A stretch of DNA of 63,059 nucleotides, from assembly GCA_035278025.1 (NCBI GenBank), contig DATEJK010000197.1:1-63059 (forward strand), read 5' to 3'. A program made the position numbers and the translations under genes. Positions within the stretch are counted from its first letter, which is position 1; the number at the start of each line of letters is the position of its first letter. The notes beneath the pieces are model-generated. The model had not been told where the DNA came from and made no database searches. It saw nothing but the letters and a program-made list of their open reading frames with translations. The stretch comes from JAICWP01 sp035278025 (lineage in GTDB: Bacteria; Acidobacteriota; Terriglobia; Terriglobales; Acidobacteriaceae). This document shows, piece by piece, positions 26,831 through 37,041 of the stretch.

Positions 26831-27394
26831 ATGCTGACCGCCACGGTGCTGGGACAGAAGGTGGCGGTTCCACACCCGGAGGTGTGGAACGCGCTCATTC
26901 TGGCCTTTGTGCTGACGGCGGCGGTGGGCGACATACGCTGGCGCAAGATACCCCGCCTGCTGACCACGGCGGCGGTGGCGGCGGGATTGATTTTTCACCT
27001 GGTGCACGGCGGTCTGGGATGGGAATTTGCCTCCGCCCTGATCGCCACCCTGATCGCCTTCGGCGTGGGGCTCAGCTTTTTCCAGTTGGGCGCCATCGGG
27101 GGCGGCGACGTGAAGCTGATTACGGCTTTAGGCGCGCTTCTGGGCCTCGACCGATGGATTCTGGCCATGGAGGTGGCGGTGATCGCCGCCGCCCTGATTG
27201 GCATTGTGCAGGCCATACGGCGGGGCATGCTGGGGCAGATGCTGCGCAACATCGGGGAGCTGATCAAGTGGCTGCTGGGACGGGGCGGAGTGGCCGCCCA
27301 TCCCCGCATTAACGTGCGCAACACGGCCATGCTGCGGGCCCCCTTCGGGGTGGCCGCCGCCCTGGGTACGCTGTTTGCGGTTTTCAAACCATGA
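26831..27394 (+). CDS. Prepilin peptidase (TadV/CpaA, A24 family)
   Basis: A 187-residue inner-membrane aspartic peptidase that removes the leader from Flp and pseudopilins. The two catalytic Asp residues are visible in DIRWRKIPR (about residue 34) and in GGGDVKLITALG, the GxGD motif near 93. It lacks the N-terminal methylation domain of PilD, as usual for TadV/CpaA. About five spans precede a longer than usual cytoplasmic C-terminal part. An ATGA overlap couples it to the first TadE-like gene. Confidence 0.92.
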   Translation: MLTATVLGQKVAVPHPEVWNALILAFVLTAAVGDIRWRKIPRLLTTAAVAAGLIFHLVHGGLGWEFASALIATLIAFGVGLSFFQLGAIGGGDVKLITALGALLGLDRWILAMEVAVIAAALIGIVQAIRRGMLGQMLRNIGELIKWLLGRGGVAAHPRINVRNTAMLRAPFGVAAALGTLFAVFKP

Positions 27395-27906
27395 AGCGGG
27401 AACTCACAGAACGGGGCGCAACCATCGTGGAAGCCGCGGTCACTTCCCTGGTGCTGTTCACGCTGCTGTTTGCCATTTTGGGATTCGGGCGGGCATTCAA
27501 CATCTACCAGGTGGTAACGGACGCGGCCCGGGAAGGCGCGCGTTACGCGGTGGCCCCCGATCCCAACGCCGCCACGCCTTATTCGCTGCCCACCGCCGAT
27601 GCCGTGGCCACGCGGGTGTGCGGATATTTGCAGTCGGCCAACATCCGCTTTGCCAGCGGCAGCTGCGCTCTGGCCAGTGGTCCGGGAGGACCGACCTGCG
27701 CCAGCGGCGGCACTATGGCCCCGGGAGTGGGACCGGGAGTCTACGTGCTGCAGGGTTGCTCGCGGCTGGTCAACAACATTCAGACGTTTTATACCGAAGT
27801 GGATGTGAAGGTGCCTTACCGGCTGTTTGGGCTGCCCTTCACGGTGAATATGAGCACACGGGCGGTCATGCGCAATGAATCGACCGGTCAAGCTTATGGC
27901 AATTAA
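27391..27906 (+). CDS. TadE-like minor pilin/pseudopilin
   Basis: A 171-residue protein with the TadE pattern: a short basic start, GATIVEAAVTSLVLFTLLFAILG as the hydrophobic segment (quoted parts: GATIVEAAV then LVLFTLLFAI), and DAAREGARYAV after it. TadE and TadF are processed by the same peptidase as Flp and are needed for pilus assembly. Its start overlaps the tadV stop and its end overlaps the next TadE-like gene, so translation is coupled. Confidence 0.88.
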   Translation: MKRELTERGATIVEAAVTSLVLFTLLFAILGFGRAFNIYQVVTDAAREGARYAVAPDPNAATPYSLPTADAVATRVCGYLQSANIRFASGSCALASGPGGPTCASGGTMAPGVGPGVYVLQGCSRLVNNIQTFYTEVDVKVPYRLFGLPFTVNMSTRAVMRNESTGQAYGN

Positions 27907-28405
27907 GGGGCAGACGCGGGGAACGCAGGTGGCGGAGCTGGCGATCGTGCTGCCGCTGCTGCTGTTTCTGTCGCTGGCGGTCTCAGAAGGGGCCTACATG
28001 ATCCGCGTCCACCAGGTGCTGAACAACGCCGCCCGGGAAGGAGCGCGTCTGGCCGTGCAACCGGAAACTTTCGATGCCGCCAACCCGCTCACCGACTGCG
28101 CCACCGCGGCGCCCAACACCTCCCACGCGGCGCTGTGCCAGGCCATTATCCAGTACGCGAAGAACAACGGCGTCAGCGCGGGCTCGGGCTTCAACCGCTG
28201 CAACGGGAATGCGGGCACCAATGGATTGAACATCACCATCAATCAGCGCTACCTCATTCCGGGGACGGGCGGAGGGCTGAGCCTCAACGGCACGCAAGTG
28301 ACGGTGATCTGCCCCTATAACCTGGCTTTTTTACCGCGGCTTCCCAGCTTTGGAGTGAGCGGCACCGTAAATCTGAAGGGCAATGTGGTTTTCCGAGATT
28401 TTTAG
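27875..28405 (+). CDS. Second TadE-like minor pilin
   Basis: A 176-residue paralogue of the preceding gene: VAELAIVLPLLLFLSLAVSEG is the hydrophobic stretch (VAELAIVLPL, LLFLSLAVSEG) and NNAAREGARLAV matches DAAREGARYAV of its neighbour. It probably works as the TadF partner in pilus assembly. Two in-frame starts exist, ATG 27875 and ATG 27896; neither has a good ribosome site, and both overlap the previous gene, so coupling is likely. The remainder contains three or four cysteines that could form disulfides in the periplasm. Confidence 0.85.
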   Translation: MNRPVKLMAIKGQTRGTQVAELAIVLPLLLFLSLAVSEGAYMIRVHQVLNNAAREGARLAVQPETFDAANPLTDCATAAPNTSHAALCQAIIQYAKNNGVSAGSGFNRCNGNAGTNGLNITINQRYLIPGTGGGLSLNGTQVTVICPYNLAFLPRLPSFGVSGTVNLKGNVVFRDF

Positions 28406-28429
28406 ATTTTCTTTTGGCGAGGAGAAGTG

Positions 28430-29269
28430 ATGAACCGCAACCGGCTGTTGTTGATTGGCATTCTGGCTCTGGGCGTGGGCGCCCTGGTGAGCTACATGGT
28501 TTACACCACGCTGCGGCGTACCGTGGCCACGGTGAAGCAGGCGAACACCCAGGTGGTAGTGGCAGCCATTGACCTGCAGGTGGGCGCCAGGCTGGAAGAC
28601 AAGGATCTGCGCGAGGTGCGCCTGCCCGGCGCCGACCTGCCGCAGGGCTATTACCAGAACAAGGCCGACGTGCTCGGCCGGGGCGTGGTGGTGCCCATCG
28701 CCAAGGGCGAGTTCATCCTGCCCAGTAAGCTGGCGGCGGAGAACGCGGGGGCGGGTCTGCCTTCGCTGATTCCGCCGGGCATGCGCGCCGTCTCGGTGCG
28801 GGTGAACGAGGTGGTGGCGGTGGCCGGCTTCGTCATTCCGGGCACCCGCGTGGACGTGCTGCTGACCGGCAATCCCCGGGGAACGGATGAGCCTCTGACC
28901 ACGACCGTGCTGGAGAATGTGGAAGTGCTGGCGGCGGGGCAGAAGCTGCAGCGCAGCTCGCAGGGCGAACCGCAGAGCGTGCCCGTCATCACCCTGCTGG
29001 TGTCGCCTGACGACGCGCAGAAGCTGACCATGGCCAGCAACGAAGGCCGCATTCAGCTGGCTTTGCGCAATCCGCTGGATACCTCGGAAGAAAACCTGGC
29101 GGTGCTGCGTGATTCCTCGCTCTACCGCGTGGGTGGACCGGCGCGCGATCCCCAACCCACGCGCACCCGGGTGCGGCGGGTGGCGGCGGCTCCCAAAGCG
29201 GCGCCCGCGCCCAGCATGTACGTGGTGGAAATGATCAAAGGCGACAAGCGGGATGTGTCCAAGTTTTAA
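28430..29269 (+). CDS. cpaB: Flp pilus assembly protein CpaB/RcpC
   Basis: A 279-residue periplasmic protein anchored by an N-terminal span (LLLIGILALGVGALVSYMV). It contains an SAF-like domain: VVVAAIDLQVGARLEDKDL (about 43-62), then GVVVPIAKGEFIL. CpaB/RcpC proteins interact with the secretin and stabilise the outer-membrane channel. ATG 28430 follows GAGGAG; a GTG just before it is also in frame. The C-terminal RVRRVAAAPKAAPAPS stretch is a flexible basic/Ala-Pro tail. It directly precedes the secretin gene. Confidence 0.9.
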   Translation: MNRNRLLLIGILALGVGALVSYMVYTTLRRTVATVKQANTQVVVAAIDLQVGARLEDKDLREVRLPGADLPQGYYQNKADVLGRGVVVPIAKGEFILPSKLAAENAGAGLPSLIPPGMRAVSVRVNEVVAVAGFVIPGTRVDVLLTGNPRGTDEPLTTTVLENVEVLAAGQKLQRSSQGEPQSVPVITLLVSPDDAQKLTMASNEGRIQLALRNPLDTSEENLAVLRDSSLYRVGGPARDPQPTRTRVRRVAAAPKAAPAPSMYVVEMIKGDKRDVSKF

Positions 29270-29333
29270 AGGCCCTGAAGTTATCGGCTCCCCCAGGTTT
29301 TTAGCGACCTGTTTTTTTAGCGGAGAGAACAAG

Positions 29334-30839
29334 ATGCGTGTTTCGAAAGTGGTATTTCTGACAAGCGTGCTGGCGCTGCTGCTGGCGGCGGGCACTTTCA
29401 GTTTCGGGCAGACGGCAACGGAAGCGGGCGCGGCCGCGCAGCAGGTACAGCCTCCTACACCCAATCCGGCGACGGTCGTGCCCGGACAACAGACGGCGCA
29501 GCCGCCCGCAGCCGCGCCGCAAACCCAGACCGCCCCGCCGGCGGGACCAGCGGCGACCAGCGCCCAGACGCCCGAGGGCGGCCCCGCCCCCCTGCGGGTG
29601 ATGGTGGGCAAGTCGCTGCTCATCAACACCACCGAGCGGCTGAAGCGGGTCTCGGTTACCGATCCCAATGTGGCCGACGCCATCGTGGTGACGCCCACGC
29701 AGATTCTGGTGCACGGCCGTTCCCCGGGCGAGATTTCCCTGCTCATTTGGGATGAAGCCGAGCGCTCGCGCAGCTTCGACCTGCGGGTGGACGTAGATGT
29801 GACCGCCTGCGCGGAGGAGATTCACCGCATTTTCCCGGAAGAGCGCATTGAGGTTTCGCCCTCGCGGGCGGCCATCGTGCTCTCCGGACACGTATCCACC
29901 GAGGACGTGGCCAAGCGCGCCGGCATGATCGCCCAGGCCTACAGCAAGAACGTGGTGAATGTGCTCACCTTCGGGCCAGTGGGGGCGCAGGAAGTGCTGC
30001 TGGAGGTGAAGTTCGCGGAAGTAGACCGCAGCGCGCTCACCCAACTGGGGGTGAACTTATTGTCCACCGGGGCCACCAACACCGTGGGCACCATCACCAC
30101 CCAGCAGTACGGCGGCTTCGGGGCGCAACAGATTACGGATTCGTTCCCGCGTCAGCCGGGAACGGTATTCACCAGCAATCAGACCATACAGGACACGCTC
30201 AACATGTTCCTGTTCCGTCCCGACATTCACCTGGGAGCGGTGATCAAGGCGCTGCAGAACAAGAACCTGCTGCAGATCCTGGCCGAGCCCAATCTGATCG
30301 CCATGAACGGCAAGGAAGCCAGCTTCCTGGCCGGCGGACAGTTCCCCTTCCCGGTGGTGCAGCCGGGAGCGGGCTTCACCGCGGTGAGCATCCAGTTTAA
30401 AGAGTTCGGGGTGCGTCTGAGCTTCACTCCGGAAATCATGCCCAACGGCGACATTCACCTGAAGGTGGCGCCGGAGGTGAGCGCGCTGGACTTTGCCAAC
30501 GCGCTGACCATTTCCGGCTTTGTGGTGCCGGCGCTGAGCACGCGCAAGGCGGAGACTGAGTTCCAGATGCAGGACGGGCAAAGCTTCGTGATTGCCGGCC
30601 TGATGGACAACCGGGTGACCAGCCAGCTCAACAAGATTCCCGGGTTGGGCGACATTCCGGTGCTGGGGGCGCTGTTCCGCAGCAAAAGCCTTTCCAAGAG
30701 CAATTCCGAGCTGATGGTGCTGGTGACGGCCAAGAAGGTGTCGCCGGATGTGGTGGCGCCGCCGCTCCCGCAGTACCCGCAGCCCTTCCTGGACAAGAAT
30801 AAATTTGACGGCAGCAAACCCGGGGGAGGCGGAAAATGA
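29334..30839 (+). CDS. cpaC: Tad secretin (CpaC/RcpA)
   Basis: A 501-residue outer-membrane channel protein for the pilus. From the ATG at 29334 it has a signal peptide (residues 1-25), an Ala/Pro/Gln-rich linker, then the CpaC N-domain with LRVMVGKSLLINTTERLKR (about 82-100) and a BON-like region. The secretin domain fills the C-terminal half, with VPALSTRKAETEFQMQDGQ and LGDIPVLGALFRSKS, which are secretin signatures. The frame extends upstream into cpaB, but only this start exposes the signal peptide. An ATGA overlap links it to the tadG-like gene. Confidence 0.93.
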   Translation: MRVSKVVFLTSVLALLLAAGTFSFGQTATEAGAAAQQVQPPTPNPATVVPGQQTAQPPAAAPQTQTAPPAGPAATSAQTPEGGPAPLRVMVGKSLLINTTERLKRVSVTDPNVADAIVVTPTQILVHGRSPGEISLLIWDEAERSRSFDLRVDVDVTACAEEIHRIFPEERIEVSPSRAAIVLSGHVSTEDVAKRAGMIAQAYSKNVVNVLTFGPVGAQEVLLEVKFAEVDRSALTQLGVNLLSTGATNTVGTITTQQYGGFGAQQITDSFPRQPGTVFTSNQTIQDTLNMFLFRPDIHLGAVIKALQNKNLLQILAEPNLIAMNGKEASFLAGGQFPFPVVQPGAGFTAVSIQFKEFGVRLSFTPEIMPNGDIHLKVAPEVSALDFANALTISGFVVPALSTRKAETEFQMQDGQSFVIAGLMDNRVTSQLNKIPGLGDIPVLGALFRSKSLSKSNSELMVLVTAKKVSPDVVAPPLPQYPQPFLDKNKFDGSKPGGGGK

Positions 30840-32095
30840 GAGCCGGCCGCAGGCCCGGGCGGGAACGAGGGATGACGCTGCCCCTGGTGGCGCTGTTCAT
30901 CGTGGTGCTGTTTGCCTTCGCCGCTCTGGCCATTGACGTGGGAATTCTGTACACGGCGCGCACCAGCGCGCAGCACGCGGCGGACGCGGGAGCGCTGGCG
31001 GGGGCGTTCGTGTTCAGAAACTCGCCCAATCCGGCGGTGGCCACGGTGGCCAACTCCGCCATCTCCACCGCGGTGCAGAACAAGATACTGGGGCAAAGCC
31101 TGACGGCGGCGGATTTTGGCGCCCCCCTGACGGCCTCACCCTGCCCCGCCAACAGCGCCAGCACGGCGGTATGCGTGGACAGCACCAACCGGCGGGTAAC
31201 GGTCTACATCGCTCGCACCGGGGCAGCGGGAATCGGCACGTTTTTTGCCCGCGCCATCGGCTGGAACGCCGTGGGAGTGACCACGCGGGCGACGGCGGAA
31301 GCCAGCTCGCAGGCAGGCGGAACCCACTGCCTGAAACCCTTTTTCATCGCCAACACGGCGCTGGCCAGCGCTCCAACCATCGCCGCCGCCTGTGCGGCAT
31401 ATCAGCAGGCCATGTTCAACCCCAATGTGACTGACCCCAAGACGGGAGCGCCGCTGCTGACCAACTATGCCCAAACCATGCGCGGCACAGACATCACGCT
31501 GCGTCCGGTGGGGCAGTCGCAAACGCCCAACAACAGCGGCGTGCCCAGCCAGTACTACTCGCTGGATTTCGGCAATGGCGCCAACACCTACAGTTGCGCC
31601 ATTTCCCACTGCCTCAATGATCCTGCGTGCAATGTGGATACCACCGTGCTGCAGAATTTCACCGGCTCCTGTGGCGACCTGCTCAACACCGAAAACGGCA
31701 AGATGAAGCAGAAGACCTATGTGGGTGTATCGGACCTGATCGGCACCCCGCCCGACATCTGGTCGCCGGATAATCCGGCGACCCCGGTGCCGACCAATCC
31801 CAGCCCCGACTTCGAATACTGTAATCAGGGCGATTGCTCGCAACTGCGCGATACCAGCCAGTCGCTGATTACGGCGCCGGTGTGGGACAACTGCAATTCC
31901 AGTCTGGATCCGGGCAAGCAGCCAGTACCGTTTGTGGGCTTTGCGGAATTCTTTATTGACGCTGTGCCGGATAACCAGGGCAACATCACCGCCCACTTCG
32001 TGAATGCCAGCTCCTGTGGCACCGCCCAGGGTGCAGGGCCGGGCATAGGCACGGGACCGGCGGCGGTTCCGATTCGTCTTATCCAGGGACCCTAG
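30836..32095 (+). CDS. TadG-like pilus assembly protein
   Basis: A 419-residue protein with the TadG-like start: GMTLPLVALFIVVLFAFAALAID as the membrane segment, then TSAQHAADAGALAGAFVF, the conserved ADAxALAGA pattern (DUF2134/pilus Flp-E/F-like). The rest is extracytoplasmic and rich in Asn, Thr and cysteine (more than ten Cys), implying several disulfides. It starts inside the secretin stop (ATGA). TadG helps to fix the pilus at the envelope. Unlike longer TadG proteins, I see no von Willebrand A motif. Confidence 0.85.
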   Translation: MRAGRRPGRERGMTLPLVALFIVVLFAFAALAIDVGILYTARTSAQHAADAGALAGAFVFRNSPNPAVATVANSAISTAVQNKILGQSLTAADFGAPLTASPCPANSASTAVCVDSTNRRVTVYIARTGAAGIGTFFARAIGWNAVGVTTRATAEASSQAGGTHCLKPFFIANTALASAPTIAAACAAYQQAMFNPNVTDPKTGAPLLTNYAQTMRGTDITLRPVGQSQTPNNSGVPSQYYSLDFGNGANTYSCAISHCLNDPACNVDTTVLQNFTGSCGDLLNTENGKMKQKTYVGVSDLIGTPPDIWSPDNPATPVPTNPSPDFEYCNQGDCSQLRDTSQSLITAPVWDNCNSSLDPGKQPVPFVGFAEFFIDAVPDNQGNITAHFVNASSCGTAQGAGPGIGTGPAAVPIRLIQGP

Positions 32096-32141
32096 GAGAA
32101 CGCCGGCAAGGCCAGAATTTCCCGGGGGAAGGTAGTGAACG

Positions 32142-33314
32142 ATGGCTGAATTGGCAGTGGTAATACTGGCGAGCGACGACGAGCAACGCTCGGTGCTGCA
32201 GGTGCTGGTGGACGGCACCAACGTGGCGCGGACGGTGCACAGTTGTCCCACGTTTCCCGTGGCCGCCACCGATCCGCTGTTGCGGCGGATCCAGGGAGTG
32301 AGCCCGGACGTGCTGCTGGTGGATATTCCCAACGACAACGCTTCAGCGGCGATTCGCGCCATAGAAACGCTGCGGGCGGAGGTAAATACGGCTGCGGTTT
32401 TCGCCGTGGGCAGCATGTCGCAGCCGCAGGTGATCGTGAACGCAATGCGGGCGGGAGCGCGCGAGTTCATCGAGCGGCCCACCACCACCACCGCCCTGCT
32501 GGAAGCGTTTGTGCGGCTGACGGCGGCGCAGCGCAAGCACGGACAGAGCGGGCGCCGGGGCAAGGTATTCAGCATCGTGAACGCCAAAGGGGGGACGGGA
32601 GCCACCACGGTGGCGGTCAACATCGCGCTCTCGCTGCACGCCGCTCACGGCAACGTGGCGCTGGTGGACCTGGCGCCGCTGGGCCACGCCGCCCTGCACC
32701 TGAACGTGAAACCGCTGTTCACCATCGCCGACGCGCTGCGCAACCTGCACCGCATGGACGGCTCGCTGCTGGAAAGTTTCATGACCCGCCATCCCGACGG
32801 CCTGCACCTGCTGGCGGGAACGAGCACCCCTACTTCCATCGAGCCCACGACCAGCGAGTTTGCCGCCCTGTTCGACATCCTGGTGAGCCATTACCGCTAC
32901 ATCGTGGTGGATACCTCCACCCGGCTGGATGCGGCCACCCGCCTGGTGTGCAACCTTTCAGAATTCGTGCTGCTGGTGGCGCACACCGATGTGGCTTCCC
33001 TGTGGAGCGCGGCCCGGGTGCTGCAGTACCTGGGCGAATCGGGCGGGAGGGAGCGGGTGCGCCTGGTGCTGAACCGCTTCCGCAAGATTCCCGGCTTCAG
33101 CGAGAGCGACGCGGAAGCGGCCACGGGCGTGAAACTGTTATGGAAGATCCCCAATCACTACGTGGCGGTCTCAAATTCGATTGACCGCGGCATACCGGTC
33201 ATTCAGCAAAACCACTCCGAGGTTGCGCGGTCGTTCACCGGATTGGCGGCGACGCTGACGGAAGCGGACGACAGCAGCAAGCGGGGTGGATGGTCGTTGT
33301 TCAAAACTGTGTAG
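32142..33314 (+). CDS. cpaE: CpaE/TadZ-type MinD-like ATPase with receiver-like domain
   Basis: A 390-residue protein that localises the pilus machine to the cell pole in other Tad systems. Residues 1-125 are receiver-like, with LLVDIP (Asp61) in the position of the phospho-acceptor strand. The ATPase part starts at about 140 and has the deviant Walker A KGGTGATT (149-156): the signature Lys149 is kept but the second Lys is replaced by Ala, as often in CpaE. ALVDLAPLG and YIVVDTSTRLD are the later motifs. It lies ten bases before cpaF. Confidence 0.9.
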   Translation: MAELAVVILASDDEQRSVLQVLVDGTNVARTVHSCPTFPVAATDPLLRRIQGVSPDVLLVDIPNDNASAAIRAIETLRAEVNTAAVFAVGSMSQPQVIVNAMRAGAREFIERPTTTTALLEAFVRLTAAQRKHGQSGRRGKVFSIVNAKGGTGATTVAVNIALSLHAAHGNVALVDLAPLGHAALHLNVKPLFTIADALRNLHRMDGSLLESFMTRHPDGLHLLAGTSTPTSIEPTTSEFAALFDILVSHYRYIVVDTSTRLDAATRLVCNLSEFVLLVAHTDVASLWSAARVLQYLGESGGRERVRLVLNRFRKIPGFSESDAEAATGVKLLWKIPNHYVAVSNSIDRGIPVIQQNHSEVARSFTGLAATLTEADDSSKRGGWSLFKTV

Positions 33315-33323
33315 GAGCAAGGC

Positions 33324-34628
<1,305 letters not shown>

Positions 34629-34655
34629 GGCCGCCCAGGGGCGGGGAGCAGAAGC

Positions 34656-35627
34656 ATGATCATGGCGCTGATTGCAGTTGTGGTTTTCGTGCTGGTGGCG
34701 GCAGGCGTGTTCGCCGTGGCGTCGCTGTTTGACGAACGGCGGTCGCACGCCCGCCTGCTGCGTGAACGCCTGGCTACGGTGCAGCAGGCCAGCGACCGCC
34801 AGCCCTCGGAAGAGCTGGTGCTGTTGCGCGACGAACTGTTGAGCGATATCCCCGCGCTCAACCGCATGCTGCAGCAATGGCCGCGCATGACCAAGGTGCA
34901 ACACATCCTCTCTCAGGCTGACGTCAAAATGAGGGCGGGGAAGTTCCTCCTGCTGACCGTCTGTTCCTGCGTGACCTGCGGGGTGCTGTTGTTGCTGCTC
35001 TCCGATTCTCCGCTGTTCGCCGGAGTGGCGGCCCTCATGGGATTGTTCCTGCCTTATGCCTACGTTTCTTACATGCGGGCGCGGCGCTTCGCCAAATTCG
35101 AGGAGCTGTTTCCCGAGGCCATTGACACCCTGGCGCGAGCGGTGCGCGCCGGACACGCTTTTCCCACCGCCCTGGAACTGCTGGGCACGGAAATGGCCGA
35201 GCCAGTTGGGGGCGAGTTCCGCAAGCTTTTTGAGGAACAGAAATTCGGCTTGCCGCTGCGCGACGCTCTGCTCAACCTGGCGGAACGCATGCCCATCGTG
35301 GACGTGAAATTCTTCGCCACCGCGGTCATGCTGCAGCGCGAAACCGGCGGCAACCTGGCGGAAATTCTGGATGGCCTCTCCTACGTGATCCGCGAGCGCT
35401 TCAAGATTCTGCGCCAGGTGCGGGTGTACACCGCCCAGGGCCGGCTCACCATGATCCTGCTGATGGCGCTGCCGCCCATTATCGTGGTCGTCATGATGGT
35501 GATGAACCCCGGATTTATGAGTCCGCTGTTCACCGATCCCATCGGCCACGCCCTGATCGCGGCGGGAATCGTGCTGCAGACGATCGGCTATCTTCTGATC
35601 CGCAAAATCATTCGTATTCAGGTCTGA
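34656..35627 (+). CDS. tadB: Tad inner-membrane platform protein TadB
   Basis: A 323-residue protein of the GspF/T2SSF superfamily. It has an N-terminal span, a middle pair of spans around TVCSCVTCGVLLLLLS, the F-domain with LFPEAIDTLARAVRAGHAF and LQRETGGNLAEILDGLS (helical bundle), and a C-terminal pair of spans. TadB and TadC form the platform that couples the ATPase to pilin polymerisation. It follows cpaF by 27 bases and is followed after four bases by tadC. Confidence 0.93.
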   Translation: MIMALIAVVVFVLVAAGVFAVASLFDERRSHARLLRERLATVQQASDRQPSEELVLLRDELLSDIPALNRMLQQWPRMTKVQHILSQADVKMRAGKFLLLTVCSCVTCGVLLLLLSDSPLFAGVAALMGLFLPYAYVSYMRARRFAKFEELFPEAIDTLARAVRAGHAFPTALELLGTEMAEPVGGEFRKLFEEQKFGLPLRDALLNLAERMPIVDVKFFATAVMLQRETGGNLAEILDGLSYVIRERFKILRQVRVYTAQGRLTMILLMALPPIIVVVMMVMNPGFMSPLFTDPIGHALIAAGIVLQTIGYLLIRKIIRIQV

Positions 35628-35631
35628 ACCT

Positions 35632-36537
35632 ATGGCGATGATATTGGCAGTTCTGCTGTTCGTGACGGTGTTCGCGGCCATCTTCGCGTTCGGAGCGGCG
35701 GCAGCCGCGCCCTCGTCGGTGCTGGGCACGCGCCTGCGCTCTCTGGGCTGGCAACCGCGGGGGGAGACGGAGAAGCCGGCCATCAAGGAGCGGGTGGAGC
35801 AGGTGCTGGATCCCCTCTCCAAAGCCCTGCCCAAATCGCCCTCCGAGGTTTCGGCGACCCGCGCCCTGCTGATGCAGGCGGGCTACCGCGACCCCAACCA
35901 CCTGACCATCTACTTCGGAGTCCGCGCGCTGCTCGCCTTTGGCGGCCTGGTGTTCGTGATGGCGACCGGCATGGGCCTCAATTCCCCTATGCTGATCGTG
36001 GCTCTGCCGCTGGGCGGATACATGCTGCCGCGCTTCATGCTCAAGCGCATGATCCGGAAGCGGCAGCAGAAGATCCGCCTGGGATTGCCCGACGCGCTCG
36101 ACCTGACGGTGATCTGCGTGGAAGCCGGCCTGGGCCTGGACCAGGCCCTGCAGCGGGTAGGCGAAGACCTGCGTCACGCCCATGCCGAGTTGAGCGATGA
36201 ATTCCGCCTGGTCAACCTGGAACTGCGGGCGGGCAAGGCGCGCGCCGAAGCATTGCGCAACCTGGCGGAGCGCACGGGAGTGGACGACTTGAAAGCCCTG
36301 GTGGCGGTGCTGATCCAGACCGACCGTTTTGGCACCAGCATTGCCCAGGCTTTGCGCGTGCACTCCGATTCCCTGCGCACCGAGCGCCGGCAGCGCGCCG
36401 AGGAAGCCGCCGCCAAAACCACCATCAAAATGGTGCCGGTCCTGGTTTTGTTCGTCTTTCCTTCAATGTTCTTTGTCAGCCTCGGCCCGGCTGCGATCCA
36501 GTTGATCCGTTACTTCCTGCCGGAGATGCAACGATGA
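35632..36537 (+). CDS. tadC: Tad inner-membrane platform protein TadC
   Basis: A 301-residue T2SSF-domain protein, the partner of TadB. LGLPDALDLTVICVEAGLGLD and ERTGVDDLKALVAVLIQTD mark the two helix-bundle halves (quoted in part), and MVPVLVLFVFPSMFFVSLGPA is the final span region. It begins four bases after tadB. Its stop overlaps, in an ATGA, the start of an unusual 27-codon gene, so the tail of the operon is translationally coupled. Confidence 0.93.
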   Translation: MAMILAVLLFVTVFAAIFAFGAAAAAPSSVLGTRLRSLGWQPRGETEKPAIKERVEQVLDPLSKALPKSPSEVSATRALLMQAGYRDPNHLTIYFGVRALLAFGGLVFVMATGMGLNSPMLIVALPLGGYMLPRFMLKRMIRKRQQKIRLGLPDALDLTVICVEAGLGLDQALQRVGEDLRHAHAELSDEFRLVNLELRAGKARAEALRNLAERTGVDDLKALVAVLIQTDRFGTSIAQALRVHSDSLRTERRQRAEEAAAKTTIKMVPVLVLFVFPSMFFVSLGPAAIQLIRYFLPEMQR

Positions 36538-36617
36538 CGCCAGGCGTGGTCGCCTTGCTTGTGATACTGCTGGTGCTGGGACTTATAGCTTACAACCGCC
36601 AGAAAGACCAGGCGTAG
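36534..36617 (+). CDS. 27-residue single-span membrane microprotein
   Basis: A very short ORF read directly from the sequence. ATG at 36534-36536 overlaps the tadC stop TGA (36535-36537) and TAG is at 36615-36617. The peptide is MTPGVVALLVILLVLGL followed by IAYNRQKDQA: a hydrophobic helix of about 17 residues and a charged tail. The next gene's AGGAG (36616-36620) overlaps its stop. Position, overlap and composition make a translated microprotein likely. It could be a small subunit or stabiliser of the TadB/TadC platform. No family is known to me. Confidence 0.6.
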   Translation: MTPGVVALLVILLVLGLIAYNRQKDQA

Positions 36618-36627
36618 GAGCGCTGGG

Positions 36628-37041
36628 ATGTCGGGCAACAATTCGCGCAAGGGATATGCCTTTAACCGAACGCGGCAAGCGTTCCTGGCCACTGAACTGG
36701 CAGTAGCCGATACCCACTGGAGCCGGCTGCGGGGCCTGATGGGCACCCATCCGACTGCTTTCCGCTTTGGCCAGGGGCTATGGATTGTGCCCAGCCACGG
36801 CGTCCACACCCTGGCCATGCGCTACCCCATTGATGTCATCTATTTGAATCAGACCAAGACCGTAATCCATGTGGAAGAAAACGTGAAGCCGTGGCGCATT
36901 GCGCCCGTGCGCATGGAAGCGGTGACGGTGCTGGAACTTCCCTGTCATACCGTGTGGAACACCGGCACCGCAATCGGAGATCAGATCGAGATCTCGTTCG
37001 GGGTTCAGAAGAGCGCGCAAAAAAGGGTGGAGGCGGTATGA
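36628..37041 (+). CDS. DUF192 family protein
   Basis: A 137-residue DUF192 protein. The pattern SRLRGLMGTHP near residue 33, WIVPSHGVHTLAMRYPIDVIYL (quoted in parts: GVHTLAMRYPIDVIYL) and VTVLELP are the core signatures. The fold is a small beta-barrel of unknown function, often encoded near envelope or secretion genes. No signal peptide is evident here, so it is probably cytoplasmic. AGGAG lies seven bases before the ATG, and an ATGA overlap couples it to the TonB-like gene. The placement inside the tail of a Tad operon suggests a pilus-linked role. Confidence 0.85.
   Translation: MSGNNSRKGYAFNRTRQAFLATELAVADTHWSRLRGLMGTHPTAFRFGQGLWIVPSHGVHTLAMRYPIDVIYLNQTKTVIHVEENVKPWRIAPVRMEAVTVLELPCHTVWNTGTAIGDQIEISFGVQKSAQKRVEAV

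Noticed and set aside
32589..32616. Loss of the second Walker A lysine in CpaE as a sign of an inactive gene
   Set aside because: Replacement of this Lys in KGGxGxTT is common among CpaE/TadZ proteins, so it is a family trait rather than decay.
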